Positions 19,844 through 28,628 of a DNA stretch of 64,000 bases are shown one piece after another (within the stretch, counting starts at the first letter, position 1; each line of letters starts with the position of its first letter). Below the pieces are notes generated by a model. The model saw nothing but the letters and a program-made list of their open reading frames with translations. It ran no database searches and had not been told where the DNA came from. The DNA is taken from assembly GCA_963833835.1 (NCBI GenBank), contig CAWHZI010000017.1, positions 186,001 to 250,000 of the forward strand, given 5' to 3'. Position numbers and translations under genes: made by a program. The DNA comes from Bog-532 sp963833835 (GTDB taxonomy: Bacteria; Actinomycetota; Actinomycetes; Streptosporangiales; Streptosporangiaceae).

Positions 19844-19911
19844 AGACCATCGGTCTCTTACATCACCGAAGCTAGCAGACCGCCGGTCTCTACACAAGGG
19901 ACCATCGGTCT
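19844..19911. promoter_or_regulatory. three TetR-type operators, AGACC-N3-GGTCT
   Basis: The intergenic region between the SDR and TetR genes has three copies of a 13-bp palindrome: 19844-19856 (AGACCATCGGTCT), 19877-19889 (AGACCGCCGGTCT) and 19899-19911 (GGACCATCGGTCT). Their centres are 33 and 22 bp apart. The last copy ends five bases before the TetR start codon, so binding there would also block the regulator's own expression. Confidence 0.85.
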
Positions 19912-19916
19912 GTAAT

Positions 19917-20606
19917 ATGAGCGACATGACTTTGTTCCAGCGGGCCCGCAGCGCTGAGCAGCGCGAAGTGCGCCGCCGCGCCATCTTGGACACCGCGGCG
20001 GCCATGCTGGCCGAGATGACGGTAGCCGAGGTCACGCTGAACGAGCTGAGCCGCCGCGTCGGCCTGGCCAAGTCCAACGTGCTCCGGTACTTCGAGTCCC
20101 GGGAAGCGGTGCTGCTCGACCTGCTCGGCTCGGAGTGGCAGGAATGGCTGGCGGCGCTGGCCGGTGAGCTCGACGCCGCCGTGGACCCGTCCGCGCCCGT
20201 CGCGGCCCGCGGCGACCAGTTGGCGGCCACCCTGGCCACCTCGCTGAACCGCAGGCCGGTGCTGTGCGATCTGGTCAGCGCCCAGGCCGCCGTGCTGGAG
20301 CGCAACGTCTCCCCGCAGGTCGCCGCGACCTACAAGCGGGCCACCATCGCCGGCCTGATGGACCTGGGCGTCCTGCTCCGCGGCCACCTCGGCGAGCTGA
20401 GCGACCACGACGCCCCCCGCCTGGCTGCCGCCGCCCTGGTCACCGTGGGCGCGCTCTGGCCGCAGTGCCAGCCCTCCGCCGCCATGCTGACCGCCTACGA
20501 AGCCGATCCCAGCCTGGCCGCCCTCCGCCTGGACTTCGAACCCGCACTACGCGAATTCCTCGAAGTCTTCATCTCCGGCACCCTGGCCCGCGCCGCGGAC
20601 GGCTAG
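19917..20606 (+). CDS. TetR-family repressor
   Basis: A 229-residue protein. The N-terminal helix-turn-helix is 'AAMLAEMTVAEVTLNELSRR' followed by 'VGLAKSNVLRYFESREAVL', with the LAK-S-N-V-L-RYF pattern typical of TetR proteins. The C-terminal ligand-binding domain is helical and resembles the TetR_C group with 'RPVLCDLVSAQAAVLERNVS'. The start is ATG 19917 (a second ATG at 19926), without a Shine-Dalgarno, so the transcript may be leaderless. It probably binds the three adjacent palindromes and controls the divergent SDR gene and itself. Confidence 0.92.
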   Translation: MSDMTLFQRARSAEQREVRRRAILDTAAAMLAEMTVAEVTLNELSRRVGLAKSNVLRYFESREAVLLDLLGSEWQEWLAALAGELDAAVDPSAPVAARGDQLAATLATSLNRRPVLCDLVSAQAAVLERNVSPQVAATYKRATIAGLMDLGVLLRGHLGELSDHDAPRLAAAALVTVGALWPQCQPSAAMLTAYEADPSLAALRLDFEPALREFLEVFISGTLARAADG

Positions 20607-20623
20607 CGCTGCGGACCGCTGAA

Positions 20624-20803
20624 TCAGGGGCTGCCGCCCATGCGGTCGACCAGGACACTGCGGCTCACGCCCAGCTGGGCGCAGAACCGGTCCAGGTCTT
20701 TCGCGGTGATGGGATCTTGCAAGGTCCGGGCAGCCATGACCGCTGCTTCCGGCATTCCGGCTCGGCGCAAGCTCTTGATGAACTGCTGCACAGTAAGGTC
20801 CAT
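20624..20803 (-). CDS. small hypothetical protein (59 aa)
   Basis: From ATG 20801-20803, with GAGGAGG well spaced upstream, the frame encodes 59 residues: 'MDLTVQQFIKSLRRAGMPE', a middle helix, and 'LDRFCAQLGVSRSVLVDRM'. The C-terminal part resembles a helix-turn-helix, but this is too short to assign. The strong ribosome binding site and high GC in third positions support translation. It lies convergent to the TetR gene and downstream of the gamma-glutamyltransferase region on the same strand as the latter. Confidence 0.6.
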   Translation of the reverse strand: MDLTVQQFIKSLRRAGMPEAAVMAARTLQDPITAKDLDRFCAQLGVSRSVLVDRMGGSP

Positions 20804-20944
20804 GGGGACCTCCTCGCTACGGAAGGTGGCCCCGGACATCGATTGGCCGGAGCCCGCCGTTACCGACGACAACCCCGGCGGCGCCTCGAATAGTTCCGTT
20901 CTGGCCGTTCTCGCACCGATGTTTGTTCGCCGTTTGGGCGGCGG

Positions 20945-22810
20945 CTACTTCGATGGATGGACGACCAGGGCGCTGCCGCCGCCCAGCCGGACCGGCTCGG
21001 CGATCGGCTCGACCTTGCCGCCCCCGAGCACCTGCAGCGCGGTCGCGTCACCCGGGTAGTAGTCCAGCGGCAGGATCGCGCCACCCGTCTCGGTGAACTT
21101 CTCCCCGTACTGGCTGGTCAGCTGCTTGGCCACCGCGCTGTTGTAGAACAGCGGCTCGGCACTGGAGGTGGCCGAGTTGGTGTTGCTGACCCGGGGCGCG
21201 GCCAGCGCGTCGGGCAGCGACATGCCGAAGTCCACGTGGTTGATCAGCGTCTGCAGGATCGTGGTGATGATCGTCGAGCCGCCGGCCGCACCGATGCTGA
21301 ACACCGGCTTACCGTGCTGCAGGGCGATGACCGGGCCCATGCTGGACCGCGGCTGCTTGCCGCCCGCGGGCAGGTTGGGGTCGGTGGCACCGGCCGTGGC
21401 CGGCGCGAAGTCGAAGTCGGTCATCTCGTCGTTGAGCAGGAAGCCGTAGCCCGGGACGGTCTGGCCGCTGCCGCCGAAGAAGTTGATCGTGTTGGTGTAG
21501 GAGACGATGTCGCCCCACTTGTCGGAGGTCACGATGTTGTTGGTGTGCAGGCCCTCGTTGGTGGCCGACGCCGTCGACGACTGGCTCGGGCAGGCCGCAT
21601 ACGGCGGGTACGGGTTGCCCGGGGCCACCGGCGAGGTCAGCGCGGTCGAGCCGATCAGGCACTGCCGGGTCGCCGCGAACGCCGGGCTCAGCAGCTGCTG
21701 CGTGGGCACGCTGACGTGCCGGGGGTCGCCGACGTAGGCGTTCCGGTCGGCGTAGGACAGCCGGGACGCCTCCAGGTAGTGGAACAGCGCGGTGGCCCGG
21801 GACTCAGACGACAAGTTGTAGTGGGACAGGATGTTCAGCGCCTCGCCCACCGTGGTGCCGCTGCTGGACGGCGGGGCCATGCTGTAGATGTCCAGGCCGC
21901 GGTAGTTCACGTGGGTCGGCGCCTGGACCCGGGCCTGATAGTTGCGCAGGTCGTTCGTGGTCATGATGCCCGGCAGCTGGACCACGGTCTGGCCGGGGGT
22001 GGTCACCGGGTGGTCGTCGGCCTGCACGATGGCCTTGCCGAGCGGCCCGTCGTAAAGGTAGGACGGCCCGTACTTGGCCAGCAGCGCGTAGGTCTTGGCC
22101 AGGTCGGGGTTCTTCAGCAGGGTGCCGACCGGCAGCGGCTGGCCCGCGCTGGTCAGCAGCCAGTGGCTGGCCGGGTAGGCCTGCAGCTCGGGCAGTTCGG
22201 ACTGGGTCAGCTGCTGGAAGTCCGCGTCGGTCCGGAACCCGTTCTTGGCCAGGCTGATCGCGGGCTGCAGGTCGGCACCCAGGCTGAGCCGGCCGTACTT
22301 CTTCAGGGCCGTGGACCAGGTCGCCACCATCGACGGCACGCCGGTAGCCAGCGGCTGGTCGGAGGCAAAGTCGTAGTCGTAGGGCTGGCCGGTCTTGGGG
22401 TCGATGAACATCGTGGTGGTGCAGGCCTGCGGGCAGTTCTCCCGCCCGTCGATCGTGACCACCTCGTGCTGCCTGGCCAGGTAGATCACCATGAAGCCGC
22501 CGCCACCCGGGCCGGCCACGAACGGAATCGTCACCCCGAGCGCGCTGGCCGTGGCCACCGCGGCGTCGATCGCGTTCCCGCCGTGCTTGAGCGCGTCGAT
22601 GCCGGCCTGGCTGGCCCCCAGGTCCATGGACGCCACCCCGCCGCCCGTGCCCACCGCCACCGGCTGCTTAGCCGGCTCGAAGCCGACCCGGTAGCCGAGG
22701 CCGAAGACGGGGCTTGCGCCGGCCGCACTGAACTGGGCGGGCACCGCCACCAGCAACGCAGCCAGGGCGGACAAGGACGAGACCATGATCCAGCGGCGAC
22801 GCAGACGCAT
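20945..22810 (-). CDS. ggt: gamma-glutamyltransferase (gamma-glutamyltranspeptidase), secreted
   Basis: About 621 residues from ATG 22808-22810. A signal sequence with basic start 'MRLRRRWIM' and a hydrophobic stretch ends near residue 30. The large-subunit blocks are 'GGVASMDLGASQAGIDAL', 'GGNAIDAAVATASAL' and 'VTIDGRENCP' (the glutamate-binding Arg). The autocleavage nucleophile aligns with Thr423 in 'LHTNNIVTSDKWG'. The small subunit continues with 'TNTINFFGGSG', 'LLNDEMTDFDF' and 'PRSSMGPVIA'. The enzyme transfers or hydrolyses gamma-glutamyl groups of glutathione-like thiols outside the cell. Confidence 0.93.
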   Translation of the reverse strand: MRLRRRWIMVSSLSALAALLVAVPAQFSAAGASPVFGLGYRVGFEPAKQPVAVGTGGGVASMDLGASQAGIDALKHGGNAIDAAVATASALGVTIPFVAGPGGGGFMVIYLARQHEVVTIDGRENCPQACTTTMFIDPKTGQPYDYDFASDQPLATGVPSMVATWSTALKKYGRLSLGADLQPAISLAKNGFRTDADFQQLTQSELPELQAYPASHWLLTSAGQPLPVGTLLKNPDLAKTYALLAKYGPSYLYDGPLGKAIVQADDHPVTTPGQTVVQLPGIMTTNDLRNYQARVQAPTHVNYRGLDIYSMAPPSSSGTTVGEALNILSHYNLSSESRATALFHYLEASRLSYADRNAYVGDPRHVSVPTQQLLSPAFAATRQCLIGSTALTSPVAPGNPYPPYAACPSQSSTASATNEGLHTNNIVTSDKWGDIVSYTNTINFFGGSGQTVPGYGFLLNDEMTDFDFAPATAGATDPNLPAGGKQPRSSMGPVIALQHGKPVFSIGAAGGSTIITTILQTLINHVDFGMSLPDALAAPRVSNTNSATSSAEPLFYNSAVAKQLTSQYGEKFTETGGAILPLDYYPGDATALQVLGGGKVEPIAEPVRLGGGSALVVHPSK

Positions 22811-22898
22811 AGGGGACCTATTTGGCGGATGTTCGAATATGTCGCGTCCATACTGGTCTACTGCGGTCTGAGTTATCAAGAGCGACGGAGAGCGACGA

Positions 22899-23876
22899 TC
22901 AGCCCGCAGAATCCTTCAGCGCGGCGATCAGCTCCGGTGCGGCCTGGAAGAACCGGTCCTGCTCGCGTTCGGTGCCGCCGACCTGGACCAGCGCCACATC
23001 GGTGAATCCCGCCTCCCAGAACGCGGAGGTGGCCTCGACCACCGCCTCCACCGAGTCGCCGCACGGGATCGACTCGGCCACGTCCTCGGGCCGCACGAAC
23101 TGGGAGGCCGCGTCGAAACCGGACGTGCCGGGCAGCTCGGCATTGACCTTCCAGCCGCCGCCGAACCACCGGAACAGCTCGTGCGCCCGCTGCACGCACT
23201 CGTCGCGATCTGGGCCCCAGCAGATCGGCAGCTGACCGACCTTGCGCGCGGGCGCCTTACCCGACGCCGCGTCCCACCACGGTCCGAGCGAGGGGTCCGG
23301 CTCGACCGCGATCATCACGTCGGCCAGCGGTGCGAACAGCTCACACGACTGCTGACCGGACACCGCGATGCCGATCGGTACCGGCTGCGGCGGCAGGTCC
23401 CACAGCTTGGCCGAGTCGACCTGGAAGTAGTCGCCCGCCAGGTTGACGTAGCCGCCCTCGAACAGCGCCCGGATGATCGTCGCCGCCTCGGCCAGCATCT
23501 CCTGGCGCTCGTTGGCGCTGGGCCAGCCGCCCCCGGCCACATGCTCGTTCAGCGCTTCGCCCGACCCCAGCCCGAGGGTGAACCGGCCCTCGCTCAGGAC
23601 CCCGAGCGTGGCCGCCTGCTGGGCCACCACGGTCGGGTGGTACCGCATCGTCGGGCAGGTCACGTAGGTCATCAGCTCGGCCCGTTCGGTCGCCTGGGCC
23701 ACCGCGCCCAGCGTGACCCAGGCGTTCGGGGCGTGGCCCATGCTGTCCAGCCACGGGAAGTAGTGGTCGCTGGAAACCAGCAGCTCGAATCCGGTCTGCT
23801 CCGCCCGCGCGGCCCAGCGCACCAGGTCGCCCGGGCCTGCCTGCTCGGTCATCAAGGTGTAGCCCACGGTGGCCAT
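22899..23876 (-). CDS. F420-dependent LLM oxidoreductase (TIGR03557-like)
   Basis: A 325-residue protein close to the F420-dependent glucose-6-phosphate dehydrogenase-like group. Motifs: 'GYTLMTEQAGPGDLVRWA', 'FELLVSSDHYFPWLD', 'YVTCPTMRYHPTVVAQQAA', 'GRFTLGLGSGEALNEHV' and 'YVNLAGDYFQVDSAKLWDLP'. These are the residues that shape the F420 pocket in that group. It stands alone between a gamma-glutamyltransferase gene and the csbD hairpin. Substrate unknown. Confidence 0.9.
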   Translation of the reverse strand: MATVGYTLMTEQAGPGDLVRWAARAEQTGFELLVSSDHYFPWLDSMGHAPNAWVTLGAVAQATERAELMTYVTCPTMRYHPTVVAQQAATLGVLSEGRFTLGLGSGEALNEHVAGGGWPSANERQEMLAEAATIIRALFEGGYVNLAGDYFQVDSAKLWDLPPQPVPIGIAVSGQQSCELFAPLADVMIAVEPDPSLGPWWDAASGKAPARKVGQLPICWGPDRDECVQRAHELFRWFGGGWKVNAELPGTSGFDAASQFVRPEDVAESIPCGDSVEAVVEATSAFWEAGFTDVALVQVGGTEREQDRFFQAAPELIAALKDSAG

Positions 23877-23962
23877 AGGTGCCGCCCCTCGTCTCGGATC
23901 AGGTAACCCCGTCTACTGACCAGCGAGCCCGGTCGTAAACCGGTCGGTCAGCAACACAACAA

Positions 23963-23994
23963 CGCCCGCCCCGCGCGATCTCGCGGAACGGGCG
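23963..23994 (-). terminator. hairpin downstream of the csbD-like gene
   Basis: Arms CGCCCG and CCGCG at 23963-23975 pair with CGCGG and CGGGCG at 23982-23994, with a two-by-two internal mismatch and a six-base loop. It lies 14 bp beyond the stop of the CsbD gene on the minus strand and before the F420 gene, so it should end csbD transcription. Confidence 0.65.
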
Positions 23995-24007
23995 CCGGTG
24001 GTCAGGC

Positions 24008-24181
24008 TTACTTCTTGAACGCGTCCTTGATCTTGTCCCCGGCCTGCTTGAGGTTGCCCTTGGCCTGGTCGGCCTGGCCCTCAGTCTCCAGCTCCGGGTC
24101 GTCGGTGGCCTGGCCGACGCCTTCCTTGACCTTGCCCTTGAGCTCGGTGGCCTTGTGGGCTGCCTTGTCCTCAGTCGCCAT
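24008..24181 (-). CDS. CsbD family stress protein
   Basis: A 57-residue, highly charged protein ('KAAHKATELKGKVKEGVGQA', 'GQADQAKGNLKQAGDKIKD'). The K-G-x-x-K-E-x-x-G pattern and size match CsbD, a sigma-B-type general stress protein of unknown function in other bacteria. ATG 24179-24181 is preceded by GAAGGATGG. It is likely a single-gene unit because a hairpin follows it and the next gene upstream is 70 bp away. Confidence 0.88.
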   Translation of the reverse strand: MATEDKAAHKATELKGKVKEGVGQATDDPELETEGQADQAKGNLKQAGDKIKDAFKK

Positions 24182-24251
24182 GGTCTGTCACCATCCTTCC
24201 GTTTCACCGTTACCCCTTCCCGCAGGGCAGCGGCCAAACAGGTTGCCCCCT

Positions 24252-25546
24252 TTATTCGGGCCGCAGGAACGCCTTCATGGCCGCGATCATCATCGCGATG
24301 TCGGCCGTGCCGGACAGTTCCCGGACCGAGTGCATGCCCAGCGACGGGTTGCCCACGTCCACCGTCGGCACGGCCAGGCCGGCGGCCACGATCGGGCCGA
24401 TGGTGGAGCCGCTGCGCACGCCGCTGCGGTTGACGAAGTACTGGACCGGGACGCCGGCCTGCTCGGTCGCGGCCAGGAACGCCGCCTGGGTCAGGGCGGT
24501 GGTGCCGTAGCTGACGTTGGCGCTCACCTTGATCACCGGACCGCCACCCAGCGCGATCCAGTGCCCGGGCTCATGCCGGTCGGGATAGTTCGGGTGGGTG
24601 GCGTGGGTCATGTCCGCCGACACGTGCAGCGAGTTCGTCACCGCGCGCAGGAAGTCGTCCCGGCCGCCGCCGCGGGCCAGCACGGACCGCTCCAGCTGCC
24701 GGCCCAGCCAGGCCCCGTCGGCCCCGGTGGTGGCCCGGCTGCCGATCTCCTCGTAGTCGAACAGCACGATCGCGCTGACGTGCGCCGCCGCCGGGTCGGC
24801 CGCCACCTCGGCCAGCGCGGTCACGCTGGCGAACGAGCAGTTCAGGTTGTCCTGCCGCCCGGCGCTGACGAACTCCTCCGACAACCCGGCCAGCGTCCCG
24901 CCGGCCACGTCGAACGTCACCACCTCGAAGCTGAGCACGTCGTCCGGGGCCAGCCAGGCCGCCTCCAGCTCGGCCGCCAGGAAGCGTGCGAACCCGCCCG
25001 GGTCCGGCTCGCCCAGCGACCAGATCGGCACCAGGTGGCGCTGGGCGTCCAGCTTCAGCCCCTCGCGCACCCCCGGGTCGAGGTGGATGGCCAGCTGCGG
25101 CACCCGCAGGATGGGCCGGTCCACCCGCATCAGCCGGATCTGCGGCCCGTCCGGGGTGCGCACCACCACCCGGCCCGCCAGCCCCAGGTCCCGGTCCAGC
25201 CAGGAGTTCAGCAGCGGGCCGCCGTACACCTCCACGCCCAGCTGCCGGAACCCCGCGCTGCCGTGTCCGGCCGCGGCTTGACCTTCAGAGTCGGGCTGTC
25301 GGTGTGCGCCCCGAGCAGCCGGAAGCTCGCGTCGGCCGCGGCTCCCTCCGGCACCGCCCAGGCGAACAGCGAACCGCCGTCGGTCACCACGTACCGGCCC
25401 GGGCCGGACGGCCAGGCGTCGGCCAGACCGAGCTCGGTGAAACCGGCCGCGATCAGCCGCCGCTGGGCCTCCGCCGCGGCGTGGTACGGCGACGGCGAGG
25501 CGTCGATGAACTGGATCAGGTCGAGGGCTGTGTCCCGGGCGGTCAT
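24252..25546 (-). pseudogene. M18 family aminopeptidase, single frameshift
   Basis: The N-terminal frame from ATG 25544-25546 (AAGGATGG upstream) encodes 'MTARDTALDLIQFIDASPSP' through 'LLGAHTDSPTLKVKPRPD', with the first metal-binding His/Asp of M18 zinc aminopeptidases. At about 25259-25264 the frame changes: one G is missing in the minus-strand run ACGGC compared with the expected ACGGGC. The other frame then continues with 'AGFRQLGVEVYGGPLLNSWL', 'LFDYEEIGSRATTGA' (catalytic and metal-binding Glu pair), and 'HPNYPDRHEPGHWIALGGGP' to the normal C-terminus 'MKAFLRPE'. Apart from this one base the gene is complete, so it could be a sequencing error. If the base is truly absent, it is inactive. 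Confidence 0.85.
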
Positions 25547-25617
25547 GGCTCCATCCTTGCCGATAACGTGACCCGGACGGCGGCAGCACGCCGAGAGTCG
25601 CAAACGAGGGGGCCGGA

Positions 25618-26140
25618 ATGGGTAAGAAGCGCGCGCTCACCCCGCTCGGGGCCGTGGTGGGGGGCTTCCTCGCCGGGACCGTGGGCACCGTAGCCATGGA
25701 CGCCTACCGCTACCTGCGGTACCGGCAGGGCGGCGGCACCGAAGCCTGCTGGCCTGGGAGTTCCCTGCCGGTACCGACCTGGGAGGATGCACCCGCGCCG
25801 GGCCAGGTGGCCAAGCGCGTGGTCGAGGGCTTCACCCAGAAGCCGCTGCCCGGACCGCTACGCCAACCTGGCCAGCACGATCATGCACTGGGGCTACGGC
25901 TCGGCCAACGGCGTGCCCTACGGCGTGGTGGCCGGCTCGCTGCGCCGCCCGACCCCGGCGACGGGCCTGCCGTTCGGCGTCGCGGTCTGGCTCACCGGCT
26001 ACGTCGTCCTCCCGCTCGGCGGCCTCTACCAGCCCATCTGGAAGTACGACGTCAAGACCCTGGCCGAAGACCTCAGCGGCCACCTGGTCTTCGGTGCCGC
26101 GACCGGCACCGCCTTCTGGCTCTACACCAAGCTGACCTGA
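25618..26140 (+). pseudogene. conserved membrane protein of unknown function, single frameshift
   Basis: The first frame from ATG 25618 encodes a hydrophobic N-terminus 'PLGAVVGGFLAGTVGTVAMD' and 'WEDAPAPGQVAKRVVEGFTQ'. Near 25851-25853 an extra G shifts the frame. The second frame continues 'DRYANLASTIMHWGYGSANG', two more hydrophobic helices and 'YDVKTLAEDLSGHLVFG', ending at 26140. Without the extra base, the product is about 174 residues with about four membrane segments, similar to DUF1440-like inner membrane proteins (moderate memory-based match). It is divergent from the M18 gene, 71 bp away. Confidence 0.7.
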
Positions 26141-26288
26141 CCGCGCTGGCCCGGTGCTCTCATCCCAGCCGGGTGAGGCCGAGCCGGCTGGTGACTGGCC
26201 AGACTCGGCCCTCGTGATCTGAGCTGGCCGGATCTACGCCCTGTGGACGCCAGCCTCGTCGGAGACCTGGCGCGGTGAGGGAGCCTGC

Positions 26289-27059
26289 GTGAGTGACCAG
26301 TCCCAGCCGCAGCACCCACTCCCGAGCGGGCCTGGCGCTCTCATGGAACCGGAAACCCAAGCCCACTTTGGCCGGGCCGCCACGCTGGTCGTCGCCATCC
26401 TCATACCCGTCAACGTGATCGACGTCCGGGTGGAGCATGCAGCGCTCGTGGTCGGGCCGGTGACCGCGGCCGGCCTGGCGCTGATCGCCCGGCGGGCCGG
26501 GCTGAGCTGGGCCGACATCGGCCTGGGCCCGGGAACCTGGCGGCGCGGGCTGGCCTGGGGCGGAGCGGCCATCGGGGCCGTGGCCGTGGTGTTCGCGGTC
26601 GGCGCGGCGCTCCCGCTGACCCGTAACAGCTTCCGCGACTCCCGGTACCACTTCGGCTGGGGCAACTCCTTGCTGACCTCGTTCGTGCTGATCCCCCTGG
26701 GTACGGTGCTACTGGAAGAGCTCGCCTTCCGCGGGGTGCTCTGGGGTCTGCTGCGCAGCTGGCGAGGCACCTTGGTGGCGACCACGATTTCGTCCGGGCT
26801 GTTCGGCTTGTGGCATGTGCTCCCCTCGCTGCACCTGGCCGCGGACAACCAGGCGGTCGGGCAGGCCGTGGGCGGCGGCCTGTCCGGCCAGGTCCTTTCG
26901 ATACTGGGCACCGTGCTGTTCACCGCCGCGTCCGGAGTGGTCTTCTGTGAGCTGCGCCGGCGCAGCGGCAGCCTGCTGGCCCCAGCGGGATTGCACTGGG
27001 CCACCAACGCCCTGGGTGTCCTGGCCTCGTCCGCGGTATGGGCCTGGGGGACCCGGTGA
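26289..27059 (+). CDS. CPBP family intramembrane metalloprotease
   Basis: A 256-residue protein with about seven hydrophobic helices. The three CPBP (Abi, Rce1-like) motifs are present: 'LLEELAFRGVLWGLL' (EExxxR), 'FGLWHVLPSL' (FxxxH) and 'HWATNALG' (HxxxN). These residues bind the catalytic zinc within the membrane. The start is GTG 26289. Roles of the family include prenyl-protein processing and bacteriocin self-immunity; nothing nearby suggests a substrate. Confidence 0.9.
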   Translation: MSDQSQPQHPLPSGPGALMEPETQAHFGRAATLVVAILIPVNVIDVRVEHAALVVGPVTAAGLALIARRAGLSWADIGLGPGTWRRGLAWGGAAIGAVAVVFAVGAALPLTRNSFRDSRYHFGWGNSLLTSFVLIPLGTVLLEELAFRGVLWGLLRSWRGTLVATTISSGLFGLWHVLPSLHLAADNQAVGQAVGGGLSGQVLSILGTVLFTAASGVVFCELRRRSGSLLAPAGLHWATNALGVLASSAVWAWGTR

Positions 27060-27196
27060 CCGCGGACCCGGTGCCGGGGGACCCCGCGCGGGCCGGGTGT
27101 CTCACCGGCCATGCGGTGGTTCCCGCTGGTGACTTCTGGCAGATCACCGCGGACATGGCCGACACCGCCGAGCTGGCCCGGCAAGCTGCCCCCTGA
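27056..27196 (+). CDS. possible small protein (46 aa) coupled to the CPBP gene
   Basis: A 47-codon frame starts with a GTG that overlaps the CPBP stop codon by four bases (GTGA), a common coupling pattern here, and ends 17 bp before the DUF2252 start. Codon third positions are GC-rich. The product contains 'GDFWQITADMADTAELARQ', which looks helical. No homologue is recognised, and it could be chance. Confidence 0.3.
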   Translation: MTADPVPGDPARAGCLTGHAVVPAGDFWQITADMADTAELARQAAP

Positions 27197-27213
27197 CCTG
27201 AGGAAGGAGACCC

Positions 27214-28621
27214 TTGACCCACACCGAGTCCAGCTCACCGGCTCCGGTGCCGTCGCTCGACGGCCCCTCCGACTTGCCGGCCACCACCGAAGAGCGACGG
27301 GCATCCGGCCGGGCCGCGCGCCAGCGCGCAACGCGAAGCGCGCTCGGACGCTGGGACGAAAATGACCGCCCGCACGACCCTTTGTCCACGATCCTGGCCC
27401 AGAACGCGATACGGGCCCCCGAGCTCGTTCCCATCCGGCATCAGCGGATGGCCGTTTCGCCCTGGAACTTCTACCGGGGCGCGGCCGCGGTCATGGCCGG
27501 TGACCTCGCCGCGGAGCCCGACAGCGGGCTGACCGTGCAGCTGTGCGGCGACGCGCACGTGCTGAACTTCGGCTTGTGGGCCACCCCGGAACGGAACTTG
27601 TCGTTCGACCTACGGGACTTCGACGAGACCTACCCCGGGCCGTTCGAGTGGGACGTCAAGCGTCTCGCCGTCAGCCTGGTCGTCGCCGCGCGGGAGCACC
27701 AGCTCGGCCAGCCGGTGGCCGAAGCCGCGGTGAAGGCCTGCGTCGAGGCCTACTGCACCCGCATGCGCCGGTACGCCAGCCTGCCCGAATTGGACATCTG
27801 GTACGACGGCATCCACGCCGACAGCCTGATCGGCTACTTCGAACCGGCCGACCAGGGCCGTGTCTCGGTCCACATCGAAAAGAAGCGGCAACGCCGGACC
27901 AGCCGCGGGGCCCTGGCCAAGCTGACGACGATGGCGCAGGGACGGCCCCGCATCACCGAAGATCCGCCGATCCGCATCACCCTCGACGACCAGGAACAAG
28001 CCGACATCGTCAGCCACCTGCTGGCCGATTACCGGCTCAGCCTGCAGGACGACCGCCGGGCTCTGTTCGACCGGTTCACCCTCGTCGACGTGGTCCGTCA
28101 GGTGGTCGGGGTGGGAAGCGTCGGGATGCGCGTCTATCTGGTGCTGCTGGAAGGCCGTAGCGGCGCCGATCCGTTGTTCCTCCAGCTCAAACAGGCTGGA
28201 CCCTCGGTGTACGAGCCTTCCTCTCCGGCCGGTGAGGGCGGCAGCCACGGCGCGCGGGTGATCCGCGGCAAGCGGCTGATCCAGAGCGCCACCGACATCT
28301 TCGTCGGCTGGGGCTCGATGCATGGCCGGGACTACTACGTGCGGCAGTTCCGCGACATGAAGATCATTCCCGAAAACGGAGCTGATCGCTCCCCGGCTCG
28401 CCGCGTTCGGCACCGCGTGCGGTGAGGCCCTGGCCCGAGCGCACGCCCGGACCGGGGATCCGGTGGCCATCGACGGCTACCTCGGCAAAGGTGCTGTGTT
28501 CGGCACCGCGGTCAGCCGGTTCGCCGAGGCCTACGCCGACCAGAACGAGCGGGACCACGCACAGCTGGTCAAGGCCATCGTGGCCGGCGCCGTCGATGCC
28601 GCGCCAGATGACGCCCCCTGA
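27214..28621 (+). pseudogene. DUF2252 family protein, frameshifted near the 3' end
   Basis: The TTG start at 27214 follows GAAGGAG. The frame encodes a DUF2252 protein: 'MAVSPWNFYRGAAAVMAGDL', 'LCGDAHVLNFGLWATPERN', 'FDLRDFDETYPGPFEWDVKR' and 'DIFVGWGSMHGRDYYVRQ'. DUF2252 resembles aminoglycoside-phosphotransferase/kinase folds, with the GDAHxxNFG loop; its function is unknown. At 28373-28376 a run of four A breaks the frame. With three A the protein would continue 'ELIAPRLAAFGTACGEALAR', 'IDGYLGKGAVFGTAVSRFAE' and end at 28621, the usual family C-terminus. As read, translation ends at 28425 after a short altered tail. Confidence 0.85.
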
Positions 28622-28628
28622 TGCCGTG

